A stretch of DNA of 64,000 nt from Phytophthora quininea (lineage: Eukaryota; Oomycota; Peronosporomycetes; Peronosporales; Peronosporaceae), in NCBI GenBank assembly GCA_011947345.1, contig JAAVTG010000699.1, forward strand, positions 62,001 through 126,000, in the 5' to 3' direction. The notes beneath the pieces were generated by a model that saw only the letters and a program-made list of their open reading frames with translations, had not been told where the DNA came from and searched no databases. The stretch's first letter is position 1; every line of letters begins with the position of its first letter. The translations under genes were made by a program, and so were the position numbers. Positions 12,239 to 22,771 of the stretch are shown piece by piece.

Positions 12239-14573
12239 AATGGCCACTAGCAGCTCGAGCAACTCTGAGAGTTCGGTGTCGGACTTTTCTGATTCTGACG
12301 ATGAGCTGGGGCGCGACGGGGACTTACTATGTACTACGAGTGGCTCGGCCGCGAGTTCTACGCGATAACGACGAGTTCCAACCTGCTCCTCGCTGCATCC
12401 ACATCAAATACCACATTACGCAACACTACGGTCAATCTAGTCGCAGCCAGCAGATACAGAAGTTTCGAGAGGCTTTCGCCTTACTCTCCACAGTCACCCA
12501 CGTGGACTTTGACGCATGGAAGTATCTAATGCCCAAGTACAACGTGAAGAAAGGGGATGGTCTTCCCTGCTACGTATTGCACTTGAACGACAATTTTGAG
12601 GAGCAAATCGTCACGTTCTGCGGGACTCAGCAACGCATCAGTCCCAGCAAGCGCTATCTTGGAGCTATGGCGAAATCGCAGCTTTAGATAAGAGGCGATT
12701 TCTGGCAAAGACGGACGTGGATATTCAAGTTCCGATCCGAGTGATGAGCGACGCTACGAAAATCAATTCGTTGGAAGAAATCCACGCAGCAGAGAAGACG
12801 GTTAGCAACGAGTGGAGGAAATATGAACAGACTTCAGGAGGTGATGAACTGCGTCCTGGGTCGCTGCGATGCACTTTTGCGTTGGAACCCATGGTTGCAA
12901 ACTTGAAAATTGGATCCAAAGAGACGAGTATCCCTAGCTGTGCTCCAGTACTGGACCGAGTTGTCCGGCAGAACTTGTGGTTCTCGTATCTGTTTGTGCA
13001 AGTCCAAAGCGTGCGGAAGCTATCGCAGCAGACTCCCATTCAGTTCTTGCAGATCGTCACGGCTTTATTCGGCAATGTTCGTCGTTTTCCGGAACTTGCT
13101 AGCACAAAATATTATCCGACGATACAGGATAGACGACTGGTATCAAGGCGCCTTCAAGTAGACGCACTATACCTAAAACTTCAGGATGTGCGAGCGCTGG
13201 ATATCGAGGCTTTGTTCTCGGCTTTGGCGATTAACCAAACTACCCGAGAGCTTTCTATCAGCGTGGCATTAGGCGGAGGATTATTGGATGACTACTGTAG
13301 CACAGTCATACTGTGGAAGTGGTTGATGTACGGCGTTTTCTCGAAGCGAGCTCGAGAGGGTTCGGCACTGGAGTCCCTGACTCTGACAGATATCACGAGC
13401 ATGACCACGAGCGACGTAAGCGATTTCATTGCCATTGCCTCTTCCGACCACCCCGAAGAAGTTATCAATGGTAGTTTTCATAGTCAAAGCGAAGCTGCAA
13501 CCTTGCTCAGTTACGCGCCAATCTACCATCAAAAGGATACTGCGGGGCTATCTCCACGCAAAGACGCAACTCCTTTGGTTTGTTCGGCGGCTATTTACCC
13601 TGTACGGAAATTTAGTGACGACGGGGAGAGTAAGTGGGTCAACGTCCTCATTCCAGGGTTGGGTCGATATCTCGTACAATGTACAGACTTGGCATTTGAC
13701 CTAGATTGCTCGCTTCCGCGCGGGTCGTCTGGTTTGACTTCGCTCACATTAATGTTTCACCGGTACACCAGAGCGGCGCAGCTCGACGGTCTGCCTCGCT
13801 TCCTCGCAACTGTCGGAGCCTCGCTAAAGTATTTGACACTGGATGCGCCGACCTTCGTCTTAGAGGACAACGATATTCCCCGTGCTTGCCCCAACTTGCA
13901 TGAATTCTGCCGCCACCGAGGTACGATCCACGTCCGATTCAACTTTAAAGAGTATCGTGCAAGAAACCAACCTCTACCCGCTTTGCATTTCGCGTGGGAT
14001 GACGTCGTTGCATTGGCAAGCTCATTATCTGACGTGGCTAACCCCATTTACATATGTGTTCGTGCACTGCGTGTCTGTTTAACTGATCACGATGTCTTGA
14101 ATGGCAGACAAACGTCTGGGGTTGGAAAGGTCTTAGAAAACCTTCTGAAGATGCTGGACGTGAATCAGCACTTGGAATATCTTAAAGTGCTTGTGCCTTC
14201 ACGATGGAACAGATACTCGACTAAGTTCCGTGCTTGCCACCAGAAGCAGATTGCTGGTGGTACTATGCCTGCATCTGAAAAAATCGCCTTTTTGAGTGTC
14301 GTATCGGCCGGTAGCTTACCGGACCTACAGACGAACAAGAAACGCAAATCCGACATGGCTGGACCTCGCTCAGCATTAAGCAGCTTCGATTACAACGTCA
14401 TCTCGAACGTTTTTGAGTTTGCAGCAGTCCCTGATGTGCGAGAAGTGTACTTGGAGTGCGAGCCAGGATGGAGCGACGATGATAGCGACGACGACGGTGG
14501 GTACTACGATGAGTACATCGCCGACGATGGCGATCGCGATGACGATCCGGAGTACTGGTTCCCTTGGCTATGA
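12239..14573 (+). CDS. Tandem LRR-like family, copy E (best preserved)
   Basis: This is the most complete copy. From about 12663 to 14573 one uninterrupted frame of over 630 codons covers everything after the N-terminal block: DIQVPIRV, SLRCTFALEPM, the central helical region, VNVLIPGLGRYLVQ, leucine-rich strands (LTSLTLMF, LKYLTLDAP), and FDYNVISNVFEFAAVPDVREVY. A very acidic tail (DDDSDDDGGYYDEY type) is unique to this copy. The likely ATG at 12239 opens a Ser/Asp-rich leader. Two one-base losses (near 12320 and in an A run near 12668) interrupt the first 140 residues. No targeting signal is seen. Function is unknown. The acidic tail might mediate binding to basic partners, which is inference. 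Confidence 0.75.
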
Positions 14574-14609
14574 TTCCTTTCTGGGTCGTATATGTATGCG
14601 TTGTCTTCT

Positions 14610-16547
14610 TTACGGTCTGTTCTCCAAGGTCATGCCACCGGTTAACATTTGTTCACGTTGCGACTCAAGAAGAGACTCCACCAGCAAGGCAAACATGTTG
14701 TCGGTCAGGTTTAACTCTGGCACTTCAGCCACACATTGAGTATCGACCGACAAGGTGTCACCACCCGCAGCAATAAACGACCCAACAATCTTAGGACCAC
14801 AAAGGGTGTCGTCGTTTGCAGTAGTGGCTGAAAGTCCGCAGGCGTGAGCTCCGAAATCAAACTCGACAAGCATCTTTTGGCTCGTAAGTGGATCTCCCAA
14901 TGTGGTAGCGTCAAACTGATAACGACCATACTCCCATGGTGTTTGGAAATCAAGTCCTCCGTTAATCATAAGCAAACTGGCGTTGGGTGGTACAATTGCA
15001 CTTCGGTTGGAATACTCGTCCAGTGGGTACACATATGGTTTGGTAGCATTGGCAACGTCTGCTAGCCCAGCTTCGTCAAGCTCGACAGCTACTTGATTAC
15101 ACACCGTGTCCCTATTCTCTGGTGCTATCTCGGGTGATAGATTTCCTGACACCAAACAATACGTTGCCAGCTTCAAGGAGCCCAAAGAGAAAACCCCATC
15201 TTGATAAAACTGCACGATCTCATCTTCGCTTGGCGATGGCTTGGCCCACAGCTCGGAGAAGGAAATTAAAATATACACAAGCTCATCAATTGAGTCCACC
15301 ATCGATCCTGGTATTAGCGATGGCCCCAATGTAGTTCGCAAGACGTCCACAGCCGCCGCTTTTGCTGGTGCTATTCCCATTTTGGTTTGTTTCAGGATCA
15401 TCTCCAACAAAGGTTCGAGAACAAGCTCAAGTTCCTGGAAATCCTTGCTGCTGCAACGTTGCATTCGTGCCAATATTGATGGAGCAAGTTCACGTACCGA
15501 TGGATCGCGAACGAGCATCCCTATGAACGGCCGTAGAATTTCAGATGGGACTCCGGAGCCAGCAAGATAAATCAACAACTCGGCACAGTCGTTGGGGCTT
15601 TCGTCGAGATCAGCGTAAATATCGAGAACGGTATCCAGAACATCTTCATCATCGTTGACGTCCAGCTGAAGCGGGCACGACGTTTGCTGCTGACACAGTT
15701 CAAGAAACCTTCTCGACGGTCCTAAAATATTGTGATCCCAGTGAGAGAACAGCAATCTCGTGTCTGTACTCGGTCCTGATTCCGACACCACTCCATCCAA
15801 AATATATCCCTTGACTTGTGAAGGCGCTAAGTGCATCACTCTCTCCACCAGAAAAGTTCCATAGCTGACTCCGTACAGATAAGTTTCACCAGCGTTAAGA
15901 TCGTCTGCCGCTGCAAAGCCATCAAGCAAGTACAGTACATCTTTCGCTGCCGATGTCACTGAGAAGGCCTGCGTGTGTCCGTCGATCTGGTGCAAGACGT
16001 CGTCGATGCAGTAGGGAAGTTCTGTGAGGGATATCTCGCTACCTTCTGGACTGCCTTCTGCCAAAGCTTGAGCAGCTACACAGTCGAGAAATGAACTTCT
16101 GCCAGTTCCTCGATGATCCATCGTATACACGTCCACCGTGCTGTTCGAAACGGCAAAAATCTCCAACATCGCCACTTCCACTACTTCCAAAACCATAAAA
16201 CCTGTTAGATGTCTGGTACATTATCTACTAGATATCAAGTGTATTCACGTACGATCAGCAGAGGAAGCTCCCGGTCCGCCAGCCAAGAACCACACGGTTT
16301 CCCTGTATTTTTCGTTATTTATCCCCAGCTTCCTCTTCACGAAGAGCTCGATGGTCTTAGTGCTGTTGCACATGTTGGAATGACACAGTGGAGTCTCCAC
16401 AGTAGCGCACTCGAAGACAATGTCATTGAGCCACGACTGCTGTGCAATATCCGTCAACGTGCACGGATACCATCCGTTGATGTCAAAGGCAGCGCCTAGC
16501 GATACACAACAAGCGAGCAGAACCAGCAGCGAAGTCTGTAGCAGCAT
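14610..16547 (-). CDS. Secreted alpha/beta hydrolase, S33 / TAP-like peptidase family
   Basis: Two exons (16547-16253 and 16201-14610) join in frame to give 628 aa. Residues 1-20 are a signal peptide. GGPG (about 90-93) is the oxyanion-loop motif of prolyl-aminopeptidase-like hydrolases, and VYTMDHRGTGRSS follows. GVSYG holds the nucleophile Ser (about residue 211). The C-terminal TAP-like domain has NGGLDFQTPWEYG with the likely catalytic Asp and FGAHACG with the His. The family cleaves short peptides from N-termini outside the cell, so here it probably acts on extracellular peptides, though the substrate is unknown. It sits between the tandem family and the effectors. A dead paralogue lies at 28.6-36.0 kb. 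The frame is intact throughout. Confidence 0.9.
16202..16252 (-). other. 51-nt intron of the hydrolase gene
   Basis: The minus-strand sequence begins GTACGT and ends CATCTAACAG. This matches the compact oomycete intron style (GTRNGT at the donor, YAG at the acceptor with an upstream CTAAC-like branch). Without splicing, exon 1 runs into TGA four codons after GGPGASSA. With splicing the frame continues as DRFMVLEVVEV into the catalytic domain. Confidence 0.9.
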
Positions 16548-16636
16548 GGTGGAAAGAATCTAACTGAGACCGTAGAAATCAGATTGCTTCGCATTTAGGA
16601 CCCTACGGACTTCAAGGTTCCTCACAAACTACGTGC

Positions 16637-17398
16637 CTAGCTCGTTTCCCCAGCCAATTTAGCAACTTTGGCATCGATCTTCTTGATGTAGTTGTCGTAG
16701 CCCTTGAAAATGAAGTTATACTGGAATTTCAGCAATATCTCCCCTTTCAAGGCATTCTTAAGATCATCGACGGTTTGATCCTGAGCGAACCATTTGCCAT
16801 AGATTTTGTCCATTTTCTTGTAGTCTTTTTCTTTTCTTGCCTTGCTGATCGCCTTCAGATCCGACATTCGCAGCCACTCGCCAAACGTTTTGCCATACGT
16901 GCGTAGCGTCCGATAGTCGTTGTATGCCAAGATAATGTACTCGTTCTTCTTGAAGTGCTTGGAGAGTTTCTTGACGATGGCGTCTGACACTGCCTCGTTC
17001 TCGAACCACGACTTGAACATTTGCTGCTCTGCTTTGTCGGTCATGTCGCTCTTCAGTTTTGACAACTGCGAGGTGGCCAGCTTGTCGACCTTTTCATTGT
17101 GAGCTTGGAACGCCTGGAGAACCTTTTCGTTCTTCGCTGGATCCTTCGACAACACCTTGACGACATCGTCTGAGACCGCAGAGTTCTTGGCCCAAGTTGT
17201 GAATAATTTCTCCTGTTTCGAGGGACTCGTCAAGGCACTCGAGATCGCGGCAGGGTTGATCAAGGCGTCAATTTTCTTGGCGTCAAAGACTCGCTCTTCG
17301 TCACTAAACTCTTTGCGAAGATATACTCCATTCACAACGGTTGAAGTCGCGGTAAGAAGCATCCATGCTAAGAGCAACAAGAAGTAGCAAGCCTGCAT
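16637..17398 (-). CDS. RXLR-class effector with degenerate RXLR motif
   Basis: A 253-aa protein opens with a signal peptide (about residues 1-24). It then has VYLRKEFSDEER, a clean EER motif preceded by a first position that is Val instead of Arg. The rest is a run of W/Y-type repeats: FTTWAKNSAVSDDVV, MFKSWFENEAVSDAIV, YGEW-like and IYGKWFAQDQTVDDL segments, each starting with the conserved Trp. Such proteins are secreted, enter or contact host cells and suppress immunity; the specific host target is unknown. It is a clear paralogue of the two plus-strand effectors downstream. The frame is intact. Confidence 0.88.
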   Translation of the reverse strand: MQACYFLLLLAWMLLTATSTVVNGVYLRKEFSDEERVFDAKKIDALINPAAISSALTSPSKQEKLFTTWAKNSAVSDDVVKVLSKDPAKNEKVLQAFQAHNEKVDKLATSQLSKLKSDMTDKAEQQMFKSWFENEAVSDAIVKKLSKHFKKNEYIILAYNDYRTLRTYGKTFGEWLRMSDLKAISKARKEKDYKKMDKIYGKWFAQDQTVDDLKNALKGEILLKFQYNFIFKGYDNYIKKIDAKVAKLAGETS

Positions 17399-18216
17399 GA
17401 CTGATCAGTTTGGCCCGAATCAAGAAGTGGCATGGGTGGTTGTCTAAACATCACGACAAGCTCAAATCATCCGATAATGCATTGTAGGCACGTCAACAGT
17501 GATGACAAAGTCTCCCGGTAGTTGGCCGAAGTCAATTCGGTAAATTGACAAGTGATCTACTCTCTGCTGGGGCCTGACTTGGGGTCCAGTTGTGCTTGGG
17601 TCGCTGGCGCTCCAGTCAACACAGTTGCCGTTCTCGTTGACACGGTTGTCGTTGTCATCAACACTGCTGTCGTGAGTGTCAACGCGGTTGTCGTTAATGT
17701 AAACACGTTTGGCGTTCCTTTATGTGCAAACGGACCGACTTCTACGAAAGCATGTGGAAGTGGATACCAAAGGAAGACTTGCTACAGCACACCATTACTG
17801 TTTTGACTGTAGAGAGCATTTACAGTGATTGATCTACAAAAAGATGCACGCTCAATACTAGCTGAGGACAACAACAAGACACCATCGGCAAAATGACTGA
17901 CCAGATCAATAGCGGAAACACTATCGTGGCCGCCCCACGGGAACCTTCTGCCGATCAGCGCTCGGTAACATTGCCCAGCAATGAACACCCCGTGATAATT
18001 TGTCGTCCTATCTGTGCATCATAATCCAGGTCTTCGTACGAATGTGTGTTGTTAGAACTGTCGTTCTGCTGTGGTCCTTCCAGGTCTTCGATGCCACCAA
18101 ATTGTAGCTCTCAAAGATTGGTCTGCCCACCTTCACTACGTAATCATTTACACATTGTTCGTAGAGTACACCAACGTTGTCACGCCACTCCACAACTTCC
18201 TCGCATCATTGCAACC
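17399..18216. other. Intergenic region between effector genes
   Basis: I see no convincing gene. Positions 17600-17710 hold an imperfect repeat of GTTGTCGTT/GTCAAC-type units, read on the minus strand as a Thr-rich stretch. It could be the tail of a lost secreted protein. The segment just before 18217 should contain the promoter of the next effector, but I find no clear Inr match. Confidence 0.4.
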
Positions 18217-18996
18217 ATGCGAGTGAGTTGCTTCCTGCTGCTTCTCGCGTGTCTTCTGCTCGCAAATACCCTCAACTTTACGGACGCAAGATACCTCCGC
18301 GACGATGAAGAGCGAGCCTTCGACGCCAAGAAGATCGACGACCTCATCAGCCCGTTCAAGGTCAAGAGCGCCATGTTGTTGTCCCCGACGAGAGATAAAA
18401 TGTTCTCCAAGTGGGCCAAGAACTCGGTCGTGTCGGATAAAGTCTTGAAGGCGCTGTCGCAAGACCCCGTCAAGAACAAGAAGGTGATCGAAGCCTTCAC
18501 AGCGTACACTGCCAAGCTCGACCAACAAGCTGCTGCGCAGATCGCCAAGCTCGCCAATGTAAAGACCGCCAAAGAGGAAACCGCGCTGTTCAAGGCGTGG
18601 TTCAAGAACGAGGCCCTGACCAACGCCATCGTCAAGAACTTGTCTAAGGACTTCAAGAAGAATGAGGCCACCATCTTGGCGTTCAACGACTACCGGACGC
18701 TGAAAACCTACGGCAAAACGATCGACGGTTGGCTCAAGACGTCAGACCTCAAGGCGCTCGCCAAGGCGTCGAAAGACAAGGACGAGATGACGATCAGAAC
18801 CATCTACGGCAAGTGGTTCGAGGACCGCAAGACTGTGGATAACCTCAAGACCGCACTGAAAGGCGAGTGGTTCTCGAATGCCAGGTACAAGTCTATTTTC
18901 AAGGGTTACGACGACTTCTTCGAGAAGACGACAGCCAAGGTCGCCAAGCTGGCCGAGGACAAGCCGCAGATCAATAGGCGTATCCCTAAAAATTGA
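18217..18996 (+). CDS. RXLR effector, WY-repeat
   Basis: A 259-aa protein. The signal peptide is MRVSCFLLLLACLLLANTLN. A textbook motif pair follows directly: RYLR then DDEER (about residues 27-36). Three to four W/Y repeats follow, with Trp-containing helices at FSKWAKNSVVSDKVL, LFKAWFKNEALTNAIV, YGKTIDGWLKTSDL and IYGKWFEDRKTVDNL. Lys-rich helices lie between them. The expected role is host-cell-directed immune suppression after secretion from hyphae or haustoria. The start is chosen at the ATG that opens the signal peptide, as the longer upstream frame has no secretion signal. It is a paralogue of its neighbours on both sides, and the frame is intact. Confidence 0.93.
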   Translation: MRVSCFLLLLACLLLANTLNFTDARYLRDDEERAFDAKKIDDLISPFKVKSAMLLSPTRDKMFSKWAKNSVVSDKVLKALSQDPVKNKKVIEAFTAYTAKLDQQAAAQIAKLANVKTAKEETALFKAWFKNEALTNAIVKNLSKDFKKNEATILAFNDYRTLKTYGKTIDGWLKTSDLKALAKASKDKDEMTIRTIYGKWFEDRKTVDNLKTALKGEWFSNARYKSIFKGYDDFFEKTTAKVAKLAEDKPQINRRIPKN

Positions 18997-19261
18997 GCAC
19001 TAACGTCGAATAGGAAGAAAACTACAAGTATCCTAGTATCCGCGTGTCATGTACTCTACCTTTCTCGTGATTGCCACCACAACAAAGTCGACCGATTCTT
19101 CACACACATATCAATTCATCCACTGCGCCATGAAACTTAAATAGTTATGTTAAGGTACATCTTTCACTTGTAACACCGACGATGTCGGGACGACTGTGAA
19201 CAAAAGCTAGCAGCTCAAGAATCTCCACTTGCTGAGTCTGAGCGGAGCACACCCTTCACTC

Positions 19262-20074
19262 ATGCGTTTGCGCTTCTTGCTAGTGTTTGTGGCATGCATT
19301 TCGCTCGCCACTGTCAACGATGTGGACGCTGTAACATCCACGTTGGCAATGAGAGCAGATAAAGGAACTCGGTCGACGAGAAACCTACGCATTCCTGCCG
19401 AAGAGAGAACCTTCGACTTCAAGAACATCGACGACCTCATCAATGCCGCCAACATCGAGAATGCCATGAAGAGCTCTTCCAAACAATACCAACTGTTCAC
19501 GGCGTGGGCGAAACATTCTGCGATCACGGACGACGTGTTGAAGGCTCTGTCGACAGACCCAAAGACGAACGAGAAGGTTCTCCAGGCTTTCAGAGCTCAC
19601 ACCGCCAAGGTGGATGATCTCGCTACAGCGCAGATCGCCAAAGTGGAGTGGAGCATAGCGACCGAAAAACAAACTGCCATGTTCAAGTCGTGGTTTAAGA
19701 ACGAAGCCGTATCGGATGCCATCGTCAAGAAGCTGTCGGCGAATTTCCGGGAGAACGAAGCAATTCTGTTGGCGTACAACGAGTACCGCACGGTGCAGAC
19801 GTACGGCAAGACGTTCGACGACTGGTTGCGATTGTGGGATCTCCATGCCATCGCCCAGGGAACTAAAGACAAGGACCAAGTGAAGGTGAACAATACCTAT
19901 GGGAAGTGGTTTCAAGACGAGCGGACCGTGGACGACCTGAAGAACGCCCTGAAAGGCGAGACACTGCTCCAGATCAAGTACAAGTACGTCGTCAACGAAT
20001 ACGACGCTTACGTCAAGAAGATCGAAGCTAAAATCGCCAAATTGACCGAGGCAGATGACACCAATCATGAATAG
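19262..20074 (+). CDS. RXLR effector, WY-repeat
   Basis: A 270-aa protein with a signal peptide from MRLRFLLVFVACISLATV. RNLR and AEER follow after a longer linker than in the neighbour (RXLR at about residues 40-43). W/Y repeats are at FTAWAKHSAITDDVL, MFKSWFKNEAVSDAIV, YGKTFDDWLRLWDL and TYGKWFQDERTVDDL. The start at 19262 is preferred over 19229 because it gives a standard signal peptide. Together with 16637-17398 and 18217-18996 it forms a three-gene effector array created by local duplication and one inversion. The frame is intact. Confidence 0.93.
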   Translation: MRLRFLLVFVACISLATVNDVDAVTSTLAMRADKGTRSTRNLRIPAEERTFDFKNIDDLINAANIENAMKSSSKQYQLFTAWAKHSAITDDVLKALSTDPKTNEKVLQAFRAHTAKVDDLATAQIAKVEWSIATEKQTAMFKSWFKNEAVSDAIVKKLSANFRENEAILLAYNEYRTVQTYGKTFDDWLRLWDLHAIAQGTKDKDQVKVNNTYGKWFQDERTVDDLKNALKGETLLQIKYKYVVNEYDAYVKKIEAKIAKLTEADDTNHE

Positions 20075-20125
20075 GCTCGATGCGCTAACGGGTTGAATGT
20101 CGAAGCATTCTCAGTCGCAATAGTG

Positions 20126-20790
20126 CTAGCAGCTCTTGAGGTACACTTTGTGAGTCACAGACGAATGTTCAAACGAAAAGATTTCACCAGCACATACTGA
20201 TCGAAATTGTTCAGCGCGCGTTGTTCAGTGGTGACTTCGACTGCAACGACTTGATTCGGAATGAAACAACGCTCAGGAATCACTTGATGATGATAATGTT
20301 GAAAGATAGTTTCGTATCCCTTGCACGACATCGGCGCGATGATTTGGAAATATTCCAAGGTTTTGTTCACGTCCAGCATGTCGATTGGGTCAGATATATC
20401 GCTTAGCGATCTAGCAAGACCACCAAGGGAAGCGCAACTCGGGCAGCGGCTGGTTCCTGTCGTGATAGTAACTGAAGTTGAATTGCACGTGCGTCAAGCC
20501 ACGGCGCAGCCAAAAATCGCGCAGCTTGGGACGATATTTCAGAACTTCCTTTTCATCCAGCACGATTCCTTGAGCAATGAGTTTTAACTGCTCAAAAGAA
20601 GGCCCCACCGTCGCGAAAAAGAGGGATAAGCCAGCCACGTCTGACACAGGAATAATCTTCGGAACGCCTAGCGAAAGCGACTTCAAACCGCACGAGTTGT
20701 TAGGCGATTCAAGCGCGTTCGCTGTAGGGGCACCGACCCAACCCTGCGATAATCACGTTGACCCAGGGGCTAATCCCATCGAAACTGAAA
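20126..20790 (-). pseudogene. Tandem LRR-like family, copy F (C-terminal fragment)
   Basis: Only the C-terminal third remains. Near 20780-20730 the minus strand reads ISPWVNVIIAGLGRC, then LSLFFATVGPSFEQLKLIAQ, RLTHVQFNF-like sequence, MLDVNKTLEYFQIIAP and finally a shifted-frame HKVYLKSC ending in TAG at 20126-20128. At least two frame changes occur. No N-terminal or LRCTF block is present, and the next upstream sequence is a short tandem repeat. Confidence 0.75.
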
Positions 20791-20809
20791 CGTAGATTAG
20801 TTGAGAAGT

Positions 20810-20863
20810 TCAAAGGAGTTCATCCTCGGTTGGGATTCAAAGGAGTTCACCCTCGGTTGGGAT
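20810..20863 (+). repeat. Two-copy 27-bp tandem repeat
   Basis: A 27-bp unit beginning TCAAAGGAGTTCA is repeated once head-to-tail with a single mismatch. It lies in the 340-bp gap between copies F and G of the tandem family, just at the point where copy F loses similarity. The rest of that gap (20864-21130) shows nothing I can name. Confidence 0.85.
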
Positions 20864-21130
20864 TCTCAACACAGCATCTTGATCATCTGTAGTGGGCTGC
20901 GGCTCCATGAGCCTAAATCTTCACTGACTCAATTGTCTTCATACAGCTTTCGTTCGAAATGGTTGGTCAAGCGTGCAGCAAGTGAAAATGTCCATCGGAA
21001 GACCTAAAGAGGCTCCGTATCGCCATCGTTTGAGACGTCTTTATTTTGTAGCAATTGTCTCCTTTTCTTGTTAAGTAGTGAAACAGAAGCTGCAGAGCAA
21101 AGCGATGGTGCCTTTATTTCCATACAACTC

Positions 21131-22733
21131 TCAGTAGTTGGATTCAGCTTCATTCCAAATCCTTCCAGTGTACACTTCTCGAAACACGGGTGACGCTGCG
21201 TATTCGAACAACTCTGCCATCAAGGGCTGATCGAATCCCTGGTGTTTCGCTGGAATGACACTCAAGAATACGATTTTCGTCGTCAATGGCATCGGAGCAT
21301 TTTGGATCTGCTGTTCGTGATAATCCGACAACTGATCCTCATACAGCTCGCAACTTGAGTGTGCCACCACTCGGAAATATTCCACGTTCTTATTGACGTC
21401 CAGCATCTGAAGAAAGGCTTTCAAGTACGTGTCTATCAAGGCCGAATTGCTCGGAATCCGACTATCCAGATCCGTCAAATCGACGCAAAGCGCTTGAACG
21501 CACTGGGCCACTGTGTTTCCCTCATCACTTAACGACCTGGCGAGAGCTGAAATGTCATCCCATTCTAATCGCAGTTGTGGCGGCGATTCATTTCTTGCGC
21601 GGAACGTGCTACAGTCGAATCGTGCTAAAACCATTCCCCGACACCGCCAAAACTCGTGCAGATTGGGGCAGTAACTCACAACCTCATTCTCGTCCAGTTC
21701 AATCTGCGGCGCGTCGAGTGTTACGTGATCCAGCGAACCTCCGACTGTGGCAAGAAACTCTCGTAATCCATCGAATTTCGACGCTTCCTCACACCTACGG
21801 ATGCGAAGAGTGAGCGACTTCAAACATGACCCACCAGAACCCACCACAACATTATCAAAGGCCAGGTCAGAACGCCGCACCAGACAGTGACCCAATCCAC
21901 CAATAATCACATTGACCCACTCGCTGTTACCGTCGTCACTAAAACTTCGCACAGAATGTAATTCTGCAGGCACGTTCAGCGGATTTGATCGTTGGACGGG
22001 ACGTATTCCTGTAGTCCACGGATGACGGTAAATTGGTGCCCCATTTTTCAAATTTGCAGTTGCCTCGTTGGGTTTGCCTCGATGGCACTTGACCATGAAA
22101 TCTCCAGGGTGCTCGAAGGCCCCAATAGCGACAAACTTTTGGATGTCATTCGCAGTTATGCTGACGATACATGTCAGAGCTAGCGACTCCAATACCGAGC
22201 CCTCTCGAGCTCGTTTCGAGAACAGTCCATACGCCAGCCACTTCCATAACAGCGTATTGTTAATATTGCTTGGATCTGCTGTGTTATCAAATGTCAAGAG
22301 CGAGAGTTTTCAACCGGTTTGGTTGGTTGCCATAGCCGAGCACAAGGCCTCGATTTCAAAAGTACGCAGATCGTAAACTTGGAGCTGAAGCGTGTCGATC
22401 TGTGACTGTCTTGGAATGAGGGTGAGGGTTTCCTACTCCTGAAAAATATTTCGTGATTGCAAGTTCCGGGGACCGACGAACATTCCCAAATAGAGCCGTT
22501 GATAGTAGGAAAAATGCCGCCTTGTTGACCCGCGTCAACTTCTCGTGAGTTTTGAAGTAAACGGTCAAACCTGAAAAACACACGTTCTCTCGCAGCAGCC
22601 AATTCAGCGTGGAGCCCATTTCTTGCAAAGTTATTAGGTCCGTTCCTTTAGCCCAATATCGGGGCATGCAGGAAACTCTCGCAGTCATGGGTGCCAACAC
22701 GAATGTGCATCGGAGCGATCCCAGCCCCAACGT
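21131..22733 (-). pseudogene. Tandem LRR-like family, copy G (N-terminus missing)
   Basis: A 388-residue open frame (22297-21131) holds the central, VNVIIGGLGHCLVRRSDL, leucine-rich and C-terminal (AASPVFREVY) blocks. A 124-residue frame (22730-22356) holds SLRCTFVLAPM. Between them are an in-frame TGA near 22312 and a frame change near 22430 that is not a one-base loss. The first ~190 residues of the family are absent. Instead, the divergent copy H begins 32 bp away with exactly that missing block. The truncation plus nonsense make it a pseudogene. Confidence 0.75.
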
Positions 22734-22771
22734 CGTGACTTGATGGATTCATCAAAAGTAAAAAAGAAGAA

